A stretch of 52,383 nucleotides of DNA. Source: Sphingomonas elodea ATCC 31461. Lineage in GTDB: Bacteria > Pseudomonadota > Alphaproteobacteria > Sphingomonadales > Sphingomonadaceae. A model generated the notes under the pieces. The model searched no databases. It was not told the DNA's origin and was given only the letters and a program-made list of their open reading frames with translations. Made by a program: the position numbers and the translations under genes. Positions 37,809 through 46,626 of the stretch are shown piece after piece (within the stretch, counting starts at the first letter, position 1; each line of letters begins with the position of its first letter). The stretch is taken from the NCBI RefSeq assembly GCF_000226955.1, contig NZ_AGFU01000124.1, positions 1 through 52,383 of the forward strand, read 5' to 3'.

Positions 37809-38446
37809 GCGAGGGTCCGGCCTTCGACGCGGCCTTTCTGCGCGATTTCGACACGCTGCTCCGCTGGCGCCGCGATGTGCGCCACTTCGTCGATCGCCCG
37901 ATCGCCGAGGCCGAGATGCAGGCGGTGCTGGCGACGGCGGCGCTCGCCCCCTCGGTGGGCAATGCCCAGCCCTGGCGCCTGGTCCGCATCCGCTCGGCCG
38001 GGTGCCGGGCGGCGCTCGCCGCGCATGTCGACGCCAGCAATGCCCGCGCCGCCGAGCGCTATGCGGGCGAGGCTGGCCAGGCCTATCGCGCGCTCAAGCT
38101 CCACGGCATCCGCGAGGCGCCCGAACTGCTCGCAGTCTATTGCGACGAGCGGCCCCGGGCTGGCCAAGGCCTCGGCATTGCGACCATGCCGGAGATGCTG
38201 CGCTATTCCTGCGTCACCGCGGTTCACACTTTGTGGCTGGCCGCGCGCACGCGCGGGCTGGGGATGGGCTGGGTTTCCATCCTTGAACCCCAGGCGGTCA
38301 CCGCCCTGCTCGACGTGCCGGACGACTGGACGCTGATCGCCTTGCTCTGCCTGGGCTACCCCGCCGGGCCATCCGACCTTCCCGAACTCGAACGCCGTGG
38401 CTGGCAGGCGCGCGAGCCGCTGGCCGACCGGTTGTTCGAACGCTGA
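37805..38446 (+). CDS. bluB: BluB, 5,6-dimethylbenzimidazole synthase
   Basis: Oxygen-dependent cannibalisation of FMNH2 to make the lower ligand of cobalamin. The 213-residue nitroreductase-fold protein has WRRDVRHFVDRPI, LAPSVGNAQPWRLVRI, YCDERPRAGQGLG, TAVHTLWLAARTRGLGMGWVSIL and LCLGYP. No ATG, GTG or TTG is found near the expected N-terminus. CTG at 37805 overlaps the cobO stop (CTGA), is 8 bases after AAGGGG and fits the family length, so it is taken as the start. Confidence 0.9.
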   Translation: MSEGPAFDAAFLRDFDTLLRWRRDVRHFVDRPIAEAEMQAVLATAALAPSVGNAQPWRLVRIRSAGCRAALAAHVDASNARAAERYAGEAGQAYRALKLHGIREAPELLAVYCDERPRAGQGLGIATMPEMLRYSCVTAVHTLWLAARTRGLGMGWVSILEPQAVTALLDVPDDWTLIALLCLGYPAGPSDLPELERRGWQAREPLADRLFER

Positions 38447-38464
38447 CTTCCAAGGAGAATTTCC

Positions 38465-38875
38465 ATGCTTACCCCCGTGCCCGAAGGACCCGCGATCGTG
38501 GTCTGCAACACCTGCCGCCTCTCCGCCGAGGCGCGCGAGGACGGTGAGGGCCGGCGCGGTGGCGCGCTGCTGGCGGCGGCGCTCACCCAGCAACGCGACA
38601 CCGATCCCCGCTATGCCGGCATCGCCATCCAGGAGATGCCCTGCCTGTTCGCCTGTACCGAGCATTGCACCGTGCACCTGCGTGCGCCGGGCAAGGTCGG
38701 CTATGTCCTCGGCCGCTTCACGCCCGATACCGAAGCGGCGGACGCGATCCTTGCGTATGCCGCCCATTATGCCGAGAGCGAGCATGGCCGCGTGCCGTTC
38801 GGGCAGTGGCCGCAGGGCGTGAAGGGGCATTTCATCGTCCGCGTGCCCCCGGCCGGGCAAGTCGTGGAGGGCTAG
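38465..38875 (+). CDS. DUF1636 small Cys-containing protein
   Basis: A 136-residue protein with a ferredoxin-like cysteine pattern: CNTC near the N-terminus and CLFACTEHC in the middle. DUF1636 proteins occur in cobalamin/cobalt gene clusters of Alphaproteobacteria, so a metal-binding or cluster role in the pathway is likely; no reaction is established. It is the last gene of the cobalamin run, 18 bases after bluB, with its own AAGGAGA ribosome-binding site. Confidence 0.85.
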   Translation: MLTPVPEGPAIVVCNTCRLSAEAREDGEGRRGGALLAAALTQQRDTDPRYAGIAIQEMPCLFACTEHCTVHLRAPGKVGYVLGRFTPDTEAADAILAYAAHYAESEHGRVPFGQWPQGVKGHFIVRVPPAGQVVEG

Positions 38876-38917
38876 GCGGGAAAGGGGGGGCGCGCGCGCC
38901 TCCACCGTTCGACCGGA

Positions 38918-40333
38918 TCAGAAGCTGAAGGTGACCTCGGTGAAGCCGTAGCGGGTGTTGCCGCTTTGCGGCGCCCGCGGCGCGTTTCGCAGGAACCTGC
39001 CCTTGGCGAGAAGGGATAAACCGACGCCCAGGCGCACGCGGTTAGGCTTCAGCCAGCGGCGGAGGCGGGTGTCGAGCTGTGTGCCGGCATAGCGGCCGGC
39101 GGCGCCGCGCGGATCGCGCAGGCCGGTGCTGGCGAAGGTGTCGGTCGCGTTCTCCAGCCACAGCGGGCGAACCGCGACATAGCCGTCCGAGCGCTTGCCC
39201 GGCCGCGCTTCCAGGCGAACCTCCGGCGAGCTCAGGTTCGCACGGCCGATAGGGCCGTAGAGCCCGCTCGGCCCATATTCGAAGACGCGGGCGCCGAAGA
39301 GCGTGTCGAACCGGCCATATTTCCCGCCGGGGCCGTCGCCGCTGGCGCGATCATAGGACAGGACGAGGCGCGGCGACCAGGGAGCCTTGAAGGTGCGGCC
39401 GATGCTGGCGTGCACGAAATAGGCACCGACGGACAGGTCCGCACGATCGCTCGCCGCGGTGCTGGCGCGGGCCTTGCCCCGTTGCAATATGGCCTCCACC
39501 TCGAAGTCGAGGGCACCGATGCGCGCGGGCCGCCAGACGCGGATGCCGCTCGTCCAGAGGCGGCGATCGCGGGTTGCGAAGTTCGGCGCGTCCCGCTCGG
39601 CCAGCCGATAGACATAGCCCTCCAGGCTGGCGCCGGCGATCACCCGGGTCTTCACGCCGCGCGCACCGAACAGCTGCTGCTCCAGCCGCTCCCGGTTGAG
39701 CGCCACGTCATTGTCGAGGATGCTGTCGCGGTCGTTGGGCAGCCTGTCCTGCGGCATCACCCAGAACAGCGTCGCGCCGTCGCCGGCCTTGGTGTACCAG
39801 TCGAAGCGCGCGCCGGTGAACGCGTTGGTGGAGTTCCGGAACACCTGCCGCGACACCAGCCGCCGCGAGCCCAGGTCCATCGTCATCCGCCCGACCTGCA
39901 GCATGGCGGTGCGGGTCAGCTCGGCGGTGACATAGGCCTGGACCGGCTCGAGCGTGTCGACCTCGGTGGTGCCGGTCGAGGAAGGCTGCCGATCGAAATA
40001 GGTTCGCGCATCCTGAAGCTCGCCGCCGATGCGGACCGGCCCCTTGCGATATTCCGCATGGGTCAGCGTGCGGACGAACAGCGCTCCCGTGTCGCGGATG
40101 CCGGGGCGAAACTGGCCGTCAATCCCCTCGAACCGAACCCGAACACTCCCCTCGATCTGAAACCCGTCTTCCTGGGCGTGGAGCGTTGCCGGCGCGATGA
40201 GAGCCAGCGGCACGAGCAGCCGAAGCACCCGCAAACCCGTGGTCCGTGCAGCCTGGACTAGCCCGATATTCGGCAACGCATACCTCGTGTTCGGATCCCG
40301 CCCATGGCGGGATGGGCAGATGATAGGCTGCAT
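38918..40333 (-). CDS. Alginate-export-type outer-membrane beta-barrel protein
   Basis: Predicted porin of the alginate export (AlgE-like) family. A signal peptide (LRVLRLLVPLALIAPATLHA) is followed by alternating strands, AYVTAELTRTAMLQVGRMTMDLGSRRLVSR, SYDRASGDGPGGKYGRFDTLFG, and a C-terminal Phe (EVTFSF) typical of barrel insertion. The ATG at 40333 leaves 33 residues before the signal; a TTG at 40234 gives a cleaner signal peptide and may be the true start. Substrate unknown. It converges on the cobalamin run. Confidence 0.82.
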   Translation of the reverse strand: MQPIICPSRHGRDPNTRYALPNIGLVQAARTTGLRVLRLLVPLALIAPATLHAQEDGFQIEGSVRVRFEGIDGQFRPGIRDTGALFVRTLTHAEYRKGPVRIGGELQDARTYFDRQPSSTGTTEVDTLEPVQAYVTAELTRTAMLQVGRMTMDLGSRRLVSRQVFRNSTNAFTGARFDWYTKAGDGATLFWVMPQDRLPNDRDSILDNDVALNRERLEQQLFGARGVKTRVIAGASLEGYVYRLAERDAPNFATRDRRLWTSGIRVWRPARIGALDFEVEAILQRGKARASTAASDRADLSVGAYFVHASIGRTFKAPWSPRLVLSYDRASGDGPGGKYGRFDTLFGARVFEYGPSGLYGPIGRANLSSPEVRLEARPGKRSDGYVAVRPLWLENATDTFASTGLRDPRGAAGRYAGTQLDTRLRRWLKPNRVRLGVGLSLLAKGRFLRNAPRAPQSGNTRYGFTEVTFSF

Positions 40334-40485
40334 TATAGAGGCGCGGGCGCAGCGCGCGGGCGCCTTGCCGCGTTCAAGGGAAACCCCCTACCGCCTGGAG
40401 ATGTCGATCGGTTCCGCCAATGCCGGTCGAGAGGGCCAAGCCAACGACACGTTTCGGTACCAGCAGGGCTACGGGGCGCTATCGC

Positions 40486-40950
40486 TCACTGCGGAGAAGC
40501 CGGTGGCTTGGATGTCGATGCGGCGCGTGGGATAGGATACCATAGCGCGTTCACGATCACCCAGCGGTCGCCAAAACGACCCATGTGAAAATAGTCCACG
40601 AACCATTTGGTTTCGAGACGAACCGAGGCTGTGTCGCTGGTTCGGTCCAGGATGCGGCACGCACGTTGCCACGCTTCCCGCGGTGTCCGCAGCACGCCTT
40701 GCCGCGTCAGGTCGACCAGTTCCTCCTTCGTCATCCGGCGAAGACCCAGCCGCTCGTCCGGCGTATCGCCGATAATCGCGCGCTTTGCGAGATCGGGGTG
40801 CAGGGATCGCGCGACACGCTTGGGGTCCCCTTCCAGTTGGCCGTCGATATAGTCCAGGCAGGTCGCTTCGATCTGCGCTACGGCCACGTCGTCCGTCTGC
40901 GGGACAGGGCCGGCGCTCAGCAGCGCGATCGCCAGTGCATGTATGAACAT
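40486..40950 (-). CDS. Secreted putative lumazine-binding-like (NTF2-fold) protein
   Basis: A 154-residue protein with a short signal peptide (FIHALAIALLSAGPV) and the pattern of the putative lumazine-binding family: CLDYIDGQLEGDPKRVARSL, HPDLAKRAIIG, MTKEELVDLTR, and WFVDYFHMGRFGDRWVIVNALW. The ATG at 40950 has a GGGGGAG behind it and is preferred over the ATG at 40977. Ligand unknown. 40951-41182 shows no gene. Confidence 0.78.
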   Translation of the reverse strand: MFIHALAIALLSAGPVPQTDDVAVAQIEATCLDYIDGQLEGDPKRVARSLHPDLAKRAIIGDTPDERLGLRRMTKEELVDLTRQGVLRTPREAWQRACRILDRTSDTASVRLETKWFVDYFHMGRFGDRWVIVNALWYPIPRAASTSKPPASPQ

Positions 40951-41182
40951 GGGAATGCTCCCCCTTATGCTTGGCACCCCGACATCCGACTTTGGCGTGC
41001 AGGGTTGCCGGTAGTTGTTTGGCCGCGATCGTGCAGCCCAGCGGATGGCATTGGTCAGGATGCGCCGGTACTTGGGATCGTCATAGGCCTCCGGCGTATG
41101 TCCGAATTATGCCGTGCATCCTGCAGGACGGGTGCGGCCTCGTTCAAGGCCAAAGCGTGGCCCAGCGGCGGCGGGCCTTGGA

Positions 41183-41443
41183 TCAGGGCCGGTCGTCGCT
41201 ACACTTCAATCTGGAGGCAAGCGCGACGCCGACGACGATCTGCAGCGCGCCATAGGCCCGTCGCCGACCCGGTCGATCGGCAAACGGCCGGACGAGCACA
41301 TCCACGGCCGGTACGTTCGATCGCCAGAGCGCAACATGGCGCCGGGGTTGCAGCAATCCGAGCAGGCCATCGCCGATCATGAACACCGCCGCCATTTCCG
41401 CTGACCGCCGCATGCCGAGGGCAAGCGCTTTCGATCCATCCAT
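41183..41443 (-). CDS. Small hypothetical membrane-associated protein
   Basis: An 86-residue frame from the ATG at 41443: a hydrophobic stretch AAVFMIGDGLLGLLQPRRHVALW, then a basic segment (RPGRRRAYGALQ) and a second hydrophobic stretch (IVVGVALA). It looks like a small integral protein, not a known family. The frame is open further upstream, so the start is a choice. Confidence is limited by its size. Confidence 0.45.
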   Translation of the reverse strand: MDGSKALALGMRRSAEMAAVFMIGDGLLGLLQPRRHVALWRSNVPAVDVLVRPFADRPGRRRAYGALQIVVGVALASRLKCSDDRP

Positions 41444-41532
41444 ACAGTCTCTCCCGCGGCTTCGATCTGCCGCTTCCAGGCCACCAACGCGTCGGACGTG
41501 CAGCCGGACGCTGCCGTCAGGCCGATCCCCGT

Positions 41533-43779
41533 TCAATTGTAGTAATAGGGCGATCGTCTGGCCCAGACAGTATCCGGATAGCGGCTGTGCAGCAGCTGAA
41601 AGGCGCGCTTGCTCAGCTGGTTGTGGTTGCTGCCCCAGCGTCCCACCCGGTTGAGCCGGTACAGCGCTTCGCCGGCACGCGGGTCGCGCGGATGGGCGGC
41701 GACATAGGCCAGCGCCTCCTCCCACAGCGTCGTGCCGCCGGACCTGCCGCGATCGATATCGGCGGCACGACGGAATGCGCCGCGTTCACGGAGCGCCGCC
41801 GCCTGCAGGGGCACGGCAAAGGGCGCCGGGCGGGAGGGAAAGGCTTCGCCGCAGCGGCCGTTGCAGGTGAGGTCGACGACGCCTTCCCGCCCGTCGTCAC
41901 GCACGCCGCCCCACCATAGATCTTGATAATAGGCTTTCAGGGCCGGGAAGGAGGCCGGCGCCATATTCCGCGGCGGCCGTACGAACCAGTCGTCCCAATA
42001 GCCGCCGAACGACGCTTCCGCGCCATGGGGGCGGGTATAGTCGGCGAGATCGGTACGCAGGCTGGGAATCTTGGCCATGACGAAGATTTCGGCGAAGCGC
42101 TTGTCGGAGCCGGGCGGCGTTCGCAGGATCCTTGCCCAGTCGGTGCGGACCTGGGGCAGCAGGGTAGCGAGGATCCCGGCGGTCTCGTTCACCGCCGCGT
42201 CGCGCCCCAGCAGCACCGCGCGGACATAGTTGGTGAGGGCGAGGTCAAGCCGCAGTTCGGCAGGCAGATCGGCGCTGCGTCCCAGTGCCAGCCGTTCGGC
42301 GAGCGGCAGCCGATCGATCGTCATCCGCGCGTCGTCGCCCAGGCCGAGCAAATCCTTACCGCGCCGACCGAGCTGCGCCTCGGCGAGGACGCCGAGGCAA
42401 TCGGCCGTGCCGGGCTCGCAATAGGGCTGGCGCAGCGCATAGGTGGTGAAGTCGGCGAGGCTGGTCGAGAGCTGCGCGCGGATCGACCGGAAGATGTTGC
42501 GATCCGACGGTGTCAGGTCGCGGCGGGCCAGCAGCGCGTCGACTTCGGGACGAAGTGTCGCGTCGGGCACGCGGCCGATGCGCAGCCGCAGCAGGTGATA
42601 GCGGGCAGTGAGCCAGGCGGGATCGTCGGCGGCGAGGCGATCGGCGGCCTGGGCGAGCGGGAGCATCCCGTCATCGTCCGGGCGGGCAAGACCGAGCGCG
42701 GCGATCAGCCAGGCGGTGCGATGCGTCGCCTGCCAGCGATCGGTGGCGTGGGAGAGCCCCTCCTCGCGATTGCGCGCGCCCAGCGTCGCGATCCAGTCGG
42801 CTGCTTCGGGCTTGTCGGGCTTGTCGGTCGACAAGCTCCAGTAATCCTTGAACTGGACCGCGATGTCCGGCGTAGGCGACGTCGCGTTCAGCACGCGATC
42901 GAGCCGGTCGCGGAGCGTGGCGGGGTGTTCGTTATAGTCGAGCACCTGCTGCATCCGGACGACTTCGCCCTTGCCATAGGTGTCGTCCGGCGCGGCGGCG
43001 AGCGTAGCGATGGCGGCATGGGCACGGACGAAGGCCGCGGGGTCGCGCGAGCGGAGTGCCGCCCGCTGGATGGTGCGGGTCTGGAGGTACAGCGCAAGCT
43101 TCTGCCAGGGCGAGGCGGGGTCCCGGCCGATCTCGGCGAACCCGGCCTCGGCGTCGGCGAGGCGGCCGTCATAGAGGGCAAGCGCTGCCTGCTGATACAG
43201 CCGGTCGGCGCGCAGCCAGGCCGGGGCGCCGGGATCAAGCGGCGGCAGGGTGATGCTGTCCTTGCTGCACGCCTCGAACACGCGATCTTGTGCTTCCACC
43301 CAGGCGCGCACCCAGGGGGAGGACGCGCCGTGCGCCGCGATCCGCGCTTTGAGCGTCGCCGCGGCGGTGGTGAAGGCGTCGCCGAAGCAGGTTGGAATGG
43401 AGGTGTAGTTGGGCCCCTGCCGCTCGGTCGATATCCAGTAAAGCTCCCCGTCGATGCCGGGCACCTGCCGCCGCGCCTCGAGCCATACCCCGGTGAGATC
43501 CTGCCCATCGCCGCAACAGGGGGTGGCGAGCGCCTCCACGGCGTCGCTACCTGTTTCCAACCCGGTAAGCAGCCGCCAGTCGAGATACCGCACCGCGGGC
43601 GGCGCACTGGGCTTGACGATGCCGACGGTACCGGCGGCGAAGGCGGCGCGGTCGATCGGGCGCAAGGCATGGCTGGTGACATAGTCGAGGATCGGGCCTG
43701 GATCGCCCGAGCCGGATGCCTGGCTTCCCCCCAAGACCACGACACATGCGGTCGCCGCGAACCACCATCCCCGCTTCAT
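41533..43779 (-). CDS. Large secreted protein of unknown function
   Basis: A 748-residue protein with an N-terminal signal (GWWFAATACVVVLGG) and a helical body resembling TPR-like repeats (YQQAALALYDGRLADAEAGFAEIGRD; GEALYRLNRVGRWG). Paired Cys (TPCCGDG; YCEPGTADC; CNGRCG) suggest disulfides. No family recognised. The ATG at 43779 overlaps the stop of the preceding DUF3142 gene (ATGA) and lies 8 bases after GGAG, so the two are translationally coupled. The ATG at 43785 is the alternative. Confidence 0.8.
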   Translation of the reverse strand: MKRGWWFAATACVVVLGGSQASGSGDPGPILDYVTSHALRPIDRAAFAAGTVGIVKPSAPPAVRYLDWRLLTGLETGSDAVEALATPCCGDGQDLTGVWLEARRQVPGIDGELYWISTERQGPNYTSIPTCFGDAFTTAAATLKARIAAHGASSPWVRAWVEAQDRVFEACSKDSITLPPLDPGAPAWLRADRLYQQAALALYDGRLADAEAGFAEIGRDPASPWQKLALYLQTRTIQRAALRSRDPAAFVRAHAAIATLAAAPDDTYGKGEVVRMQQVLDYNEHPATLRDRLDRVLNATSPTPDIAVQFKDYWSLSTDKPDKPEAADWIATLGARNREEGLSHATDRWQATHRTAWLIAALGLARPDDDGMLPLAQAADRLAADDPAWLTARYHLLRLRIGRVPDATLRPEVDALLARRDLTPSDRNIFRSIRAQLSTSLADFTTYALRQPYCEPGTADCLGVLAEAQLGRRGKDLLGLGDDARMTIDRLPLAERLALGRSADLPAELRLDLALTNYVRAVLLGRDAAVNETAGILATLLPQVRTDWARILRTPPGSDKRFAEIFVMAKIPSLRTDLADYTRPHGAEASFGGYWDDWFVRPPRNMAPASFPALKAYYQDLWWGGVRDDGREGVVDLTCNGRCGEAFPSRPAPFAVPLQAAALRERGAFRRAADIDRGRSGGTTLWEEALAYVAAHPRDPRAGEALYRLNRVGRWGSNHNQLSKRAFQLLHSRYPDTVWARRSPYYYN

Positions 43780-44501
43780 CGCCATTGCTCCACCCGTTTT
43801 CGCACCGCATCGAAGGTGGAGGGCGTCCAGCTTTGCGGGGCAAACAGGTAGATCCTACGCCCTTGCGGTATGCGAGCAATGGGGCTGTCGGCGGACAATG
43901 CGAGTGCGTTGCGGCAGGCCGGTTCCGCCCAGTCGCCGCCGCGTTCGATGCGGGCGCGGATCGCGGCGCCGCCCCGGCCCATGCGGAACAGCATCGGCAC
44001 GATCTCGTCGACCGGCAGTGCGCCCAGCCAATCCTCCTGACACCAGCTGGCGATCGCGGTCATCGACAACGATATGGTTGCCGGCAGGCCGGCGCGGACG
44101 TCGTGGAGCAGATCGATCAGCACCTGACGCTGCGACTGGCGCACCTCGAAATCGATCTGCACGCGAGGCGAAGGCACAACGCGGGCAAGGTGGAGCACTG
44201 CGGTGCCGACGCGAGCGCGCAGCGCGGGCGTCCAGCGGAGCGGTCGGCGGTCGTCAATCTGGACGTGGACGACGGCGGTAGTCGGCGGCTTGTCGGTGCG
44301 CAGTGGAGAATGGCGGCCGCGGGCGAGGAAATTGTCCCCGGCAAGTTCGACGAATCCCGTCTGTACGGCAATCTCGGCGTCCTCCGGCAGAAATCGCAGA
44401 TCCTCGGGCCGCTCCCATGCCCAGACGACCAGCGGCGGCCACGGCGTCGCGGGCTTGCAGGCGGACAAGGCTAGAAGCGGAAGCAGGACGAAGCGGCGCA
44501 C
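43776..44501 (-). CDS. DUF3142 lipoprotein
   Basis: A 241-residue lipoprotein: signal RRFVLLPLLALSAC with lipobox LSAC, so Cys about 15 is lipidated. The body matches DUF3142 (LVVWAWERPEDLRFL; VQIDFEVRQSQRQVLIDLLHDVR; LSMTAIASWC). That region resembles glycoside-hydrolase-like barrels, but no activity is shown. First gene of a two-gene unit with the 748-residue secreted protein. Confidence 0.82.
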   Translation of the reverse strand: MRRFVLLPLLALSACKPATPWPPLVVWAWERPEDLRFLPEDAEIAVQTGFVELAGDNFLARGRHSPLRTDKPPTTAVVHVQIDDRRPLRWTPALRARVGTAVLHLARVVPSPRVQIDFEVRQSQRQVLIDLLHDVRAGLPATISLSMTAIASWCQEDWLGALPVDEIVPMLFRMGRGGAAIRARIERGGDWAEPACRNALALSADSPIARIPQGRRIYLFAPQSWTPSTFDAVRKRVEQWR

Positions 44502-44514
44502 GCCCCCCTTAGAG

Positions 44515-44548
44515 GGTTGAACGCTCTATTATTCAACCCGATTGAATA
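44515..44548. promoter_or_regulatory. Interlocking inverted repeats upstream of the DUF3142 gene
   Basis: TATTCAA (44530-44536) and TTGAATA (44542-44548) form a perfect repeat around CCCGA. The first arm also pairs with an upstream GGTTGAA (44515-44521) through TTCAACC (44533-44539). This lies just upstream of the DUF3142 start at 44501 and looks like an operator. Confidence 0.4.
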
Positions 44549-44632
44549 TCAAGGGAGATGCGGGATTCACGCACACAACAGGCTGTGAGACAATCCACTG
44601 CGTCACAACCTCGGCCTTTGAAAAGGTGAAGG

Positions 44633-44707
44633 TGGTGACCCCTACGGGAATCGAACCCGTGTTTCAGCCGTGAAAGGGCCGCGTCCTAACCGCTAGACGA
44701 AGGGGCC
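44633..44707 (-). tRNA. tRNA-Glu (anticodon UUC)
   Basis: Minus strand reads GGCCCCTTCGTCTAGCGGTT..., anticodon loop CTTTCAC with TTC, T-arm GGGTTCGATTCCC, acceptor stem GGCCCCT/AGGGGTC with one G-U pair, discriminator A and encoded CCA (44633-44635). 72 bases without the CCA. Confidence 0.97.
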
Positions 44708-44761
44708 AACTGCGTGGCGTGGAGCGGCCGAATAGGGGGCGATTCCAAAGTCGTCAAGCAC

Positions 44762-46528
44762 TCATTCTGCCCATGCAGCATCTTCTATGTGCAATTCTGC
44801 CGCCGGGCGGCTGCCCCAGGTGTCGACCTTGGCGCGACCTGCCAGCCAAAGGCGGCGGTGCGAGGGGGCGGAGAGCAGCGCCTGGCCCAGCTCCGAATCG
44901 GCCTGGCGGAAGGCGACCGCCTTCATGCTGCGGCCGTCCGGGCCGGCCACGATCACCCGGACATGGCCGCCGGTACCGACGATATCGGCCTTGAGCACGC
45001 GCACCGGTCCTGCTGCGATCCGCGGGGCGGGCCAGCCCATGCCGTAGGGACCACCGGCCTCCATCGCCTCGACCAGCATGGGGTTCACGCCGGCGGGGCT
45101 CAGCACCGCGTCGAGCAGCAGCGCGCGCTCGCCCCGTGCGGCTGCGATTCGCTCCGCCAGACGCTCCTCCAAAAACGCGGCGAGCGCGTCGACCCGGTCG
45201 CCGGCGACCGTCACGCCGCAGGCCATGGCGTGCCCGCCGCCGGCGATCAGCAGCCCCGCGTCCTTCGCCGCCAGCACCGCCGCGCCGAGATCGACGCCGG
45301 GGATCGATCGGCCCGAGCCCTTGCCGATACCGTCATCCCCCACGGCGATCACCAGTGCCGGGCGGCCGAACTTCTCCTTCAATCGTCCTGCAACGATGCC
45401 GATCACGCCGGGATGCCAGCCCTGGCCGGCGACCAGCGCCACCATCCGGTCCTCGCCCGTCACGCAAAGCGATTCGGCAGCGGCCTGGACCTCGGCCTCG
45501 ATCGCACGACGTTCCTCGTTGAGCAGGTCGAGCTCGGCGGCGATCGCGCGCGCCTCGGCGGGATCGCGGGTCGTGAGCAGGCGGACGCCCAGGTCCGACT
45601 TGCCCACACGACCACCGGCATTGATCCGCGGCCCGAGCGCAAAGCCGAGATCGGTGCAGGTCGGCGCGCGGGTGAGGCGCGATGCCTCGATCAACGCGGC
45701 CAGGCCGATGTTGCGGCGCTGCGCCATCACCTTCAGCCCCTGCGCAACAAAGGCCCGATTGAGCCCCTTCAGCTGCGCCACGTCCGCGACCGTGCCCAAT
45801 GCCACGATGTCCAGCAGGTCGAGCAGGCGCGGCTCCTGGCGGCCGACGAAATAGCCGCGTGTGCGCAGCGTCCTGACCAGTGCCGCGCCCAACAGGAAGG
45901 CGACGCCCACGGCGGCGAGATGGCCATGCTCGGCGCCCTCGGTCTCGTCCAGCCGATTGGGGTTCACCAGGGCATGGGCGACCGGCAGTTCGCTCGCGCA
46001 TTTGTGATGATCCACGACGATCACGTCGGCATCCACGTCGCGGGCCATGGCCAGCGCCTCGAACGCCTGTGCGCCGCAGTCGACGGTGACGATCAGGCCA
46101 TGGCCCTGCTGCTTCAGCCGCACCAATGCCTCGCCCGAGGGGCCATAGCCTTCCATCAGCCGGTCCGGGATGTAGGGGGTGGCCTCCAGCCCGAGGTCGC
46201 GCAGCAACAGGATCAGCAGCGCGGCGGAGGTGGCGCCGTCGACATCGTAATCACCGAAGATCGCGACCTGCTCCCGCGCCACGACGGCATCCGCCAGGCG
46301 CTCGGCGGCGCGGTCCATGTCTCGGAAGATCGAAGGGTCCGGCATGAAGGCGCGGATGCTGGGGGTGCGGTGCCGCTCCAGATCGGCGCGGTCGACACCG
46401 CGGGTCAGCAGCAATTGGGTGACGAGATCGTCGGGCGCGAAATTCGGGTCGCGCGCATCGGCGGCCAACCCACGCCAGCGCCAGGGCTGGCCCAGGATCG
46501 AACGGTGAACATTAAGGGCAGGGGACAT
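44762..46528 (-). CDS. recJ: Single-stranded-DNA-specific exonuclease RecJ
   Basis: 5'-3' exonuclease of recombination and mismatch repair. The 588-residue protein carries the DHH phosphoesterase motifs: IFGDYDVDGATSAAL, IVTVDCGAQ, VIVVDHHKC, NPNRLDE, and the DHHA1 region GRSIPGVDLGAAVLAAKDAGLLIAGGGHAMACGV. Length fits the family. It is downstream of hcp, separated by a strong hairpin. Confidence 0.96.
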   Translation of the reverse strand: MSPALNVHRSILGQPWRWRGLAADARDPNFAPDDLVTQLLLTRGVDRADLERHRTPSIRAFMPDPSIFRDMDRAAERLADAVVAREQVAIFGDYDVDGATSAALLILLLRDLGLEATPYIPDRLMEGYGPSGEALVRLKQQGHGLIVTVDCGAQAFEALAMARDVDADVIVVDHHKCASELPVAHALVNPNRLDETEGAEHGHLAAVGVAFLLGAALVRTLRTRGYFVGRQEPRLLDLLDIVALGTVADVAQLKGLNRAFVAQGLKVMAQRRNIGLAALIEASRLTRAPTCTDLGFALGPRINAGGRVGKSDLGVRLLTTRDPAEARAIAAELDLLNEERRAIEAEVQAAAESLCVTGEDRMVALVAGQGWHPGVIGIVAGRLKEKFGRPALVIAVGDDGIGKGSGRSIPGVDLGAAVLAAKDAGLLIAGGGHAMACGVTVAGDRVDALAAFLEERLAERIAAARGERALLLDAVLSPAGVNPMLVEAMEAGGPYGMGWPAPRIAAGPVRVLKADIVGTGGHVRVIVAGPDGRSMKAVAFRQADSELGQALLSAPSHRRLWLAGRAKVDTWGSRPAAELHIEDAAWAE

Positions 46529-46578
46529 GCTCCCGATGTGGCCGGTGCGACCCCGCTTGTCGAGGGTGGACGCCCGTC

Positions 46579-46605
46579 CCGCACGCCGGAGGGGCAGGCG
46601 TGCGG
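46579..46605 (-). terminator. Hairpin after hcp
   Basis: CCGCACGCC (46579-46587) and GGCGTGCGG (46597-46605) form a perfect 9-base stem with a 9-base loop, between the hcp stop (46627) and recJ. There is no clear T-tract, so termination strength is uncertain. Confidence 0.55.
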
Positions 46606-46626
46606 CGCGGGGCGGGATGGCAGCCG

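Noticed and set aside
40951-41182. Possible extra small gene between the lumazine-binding-like gene and the 86-residue frame
   Set aside because: Short plus-strand frames here lack a ribosome-binding site, a signal or any recognisable motif.
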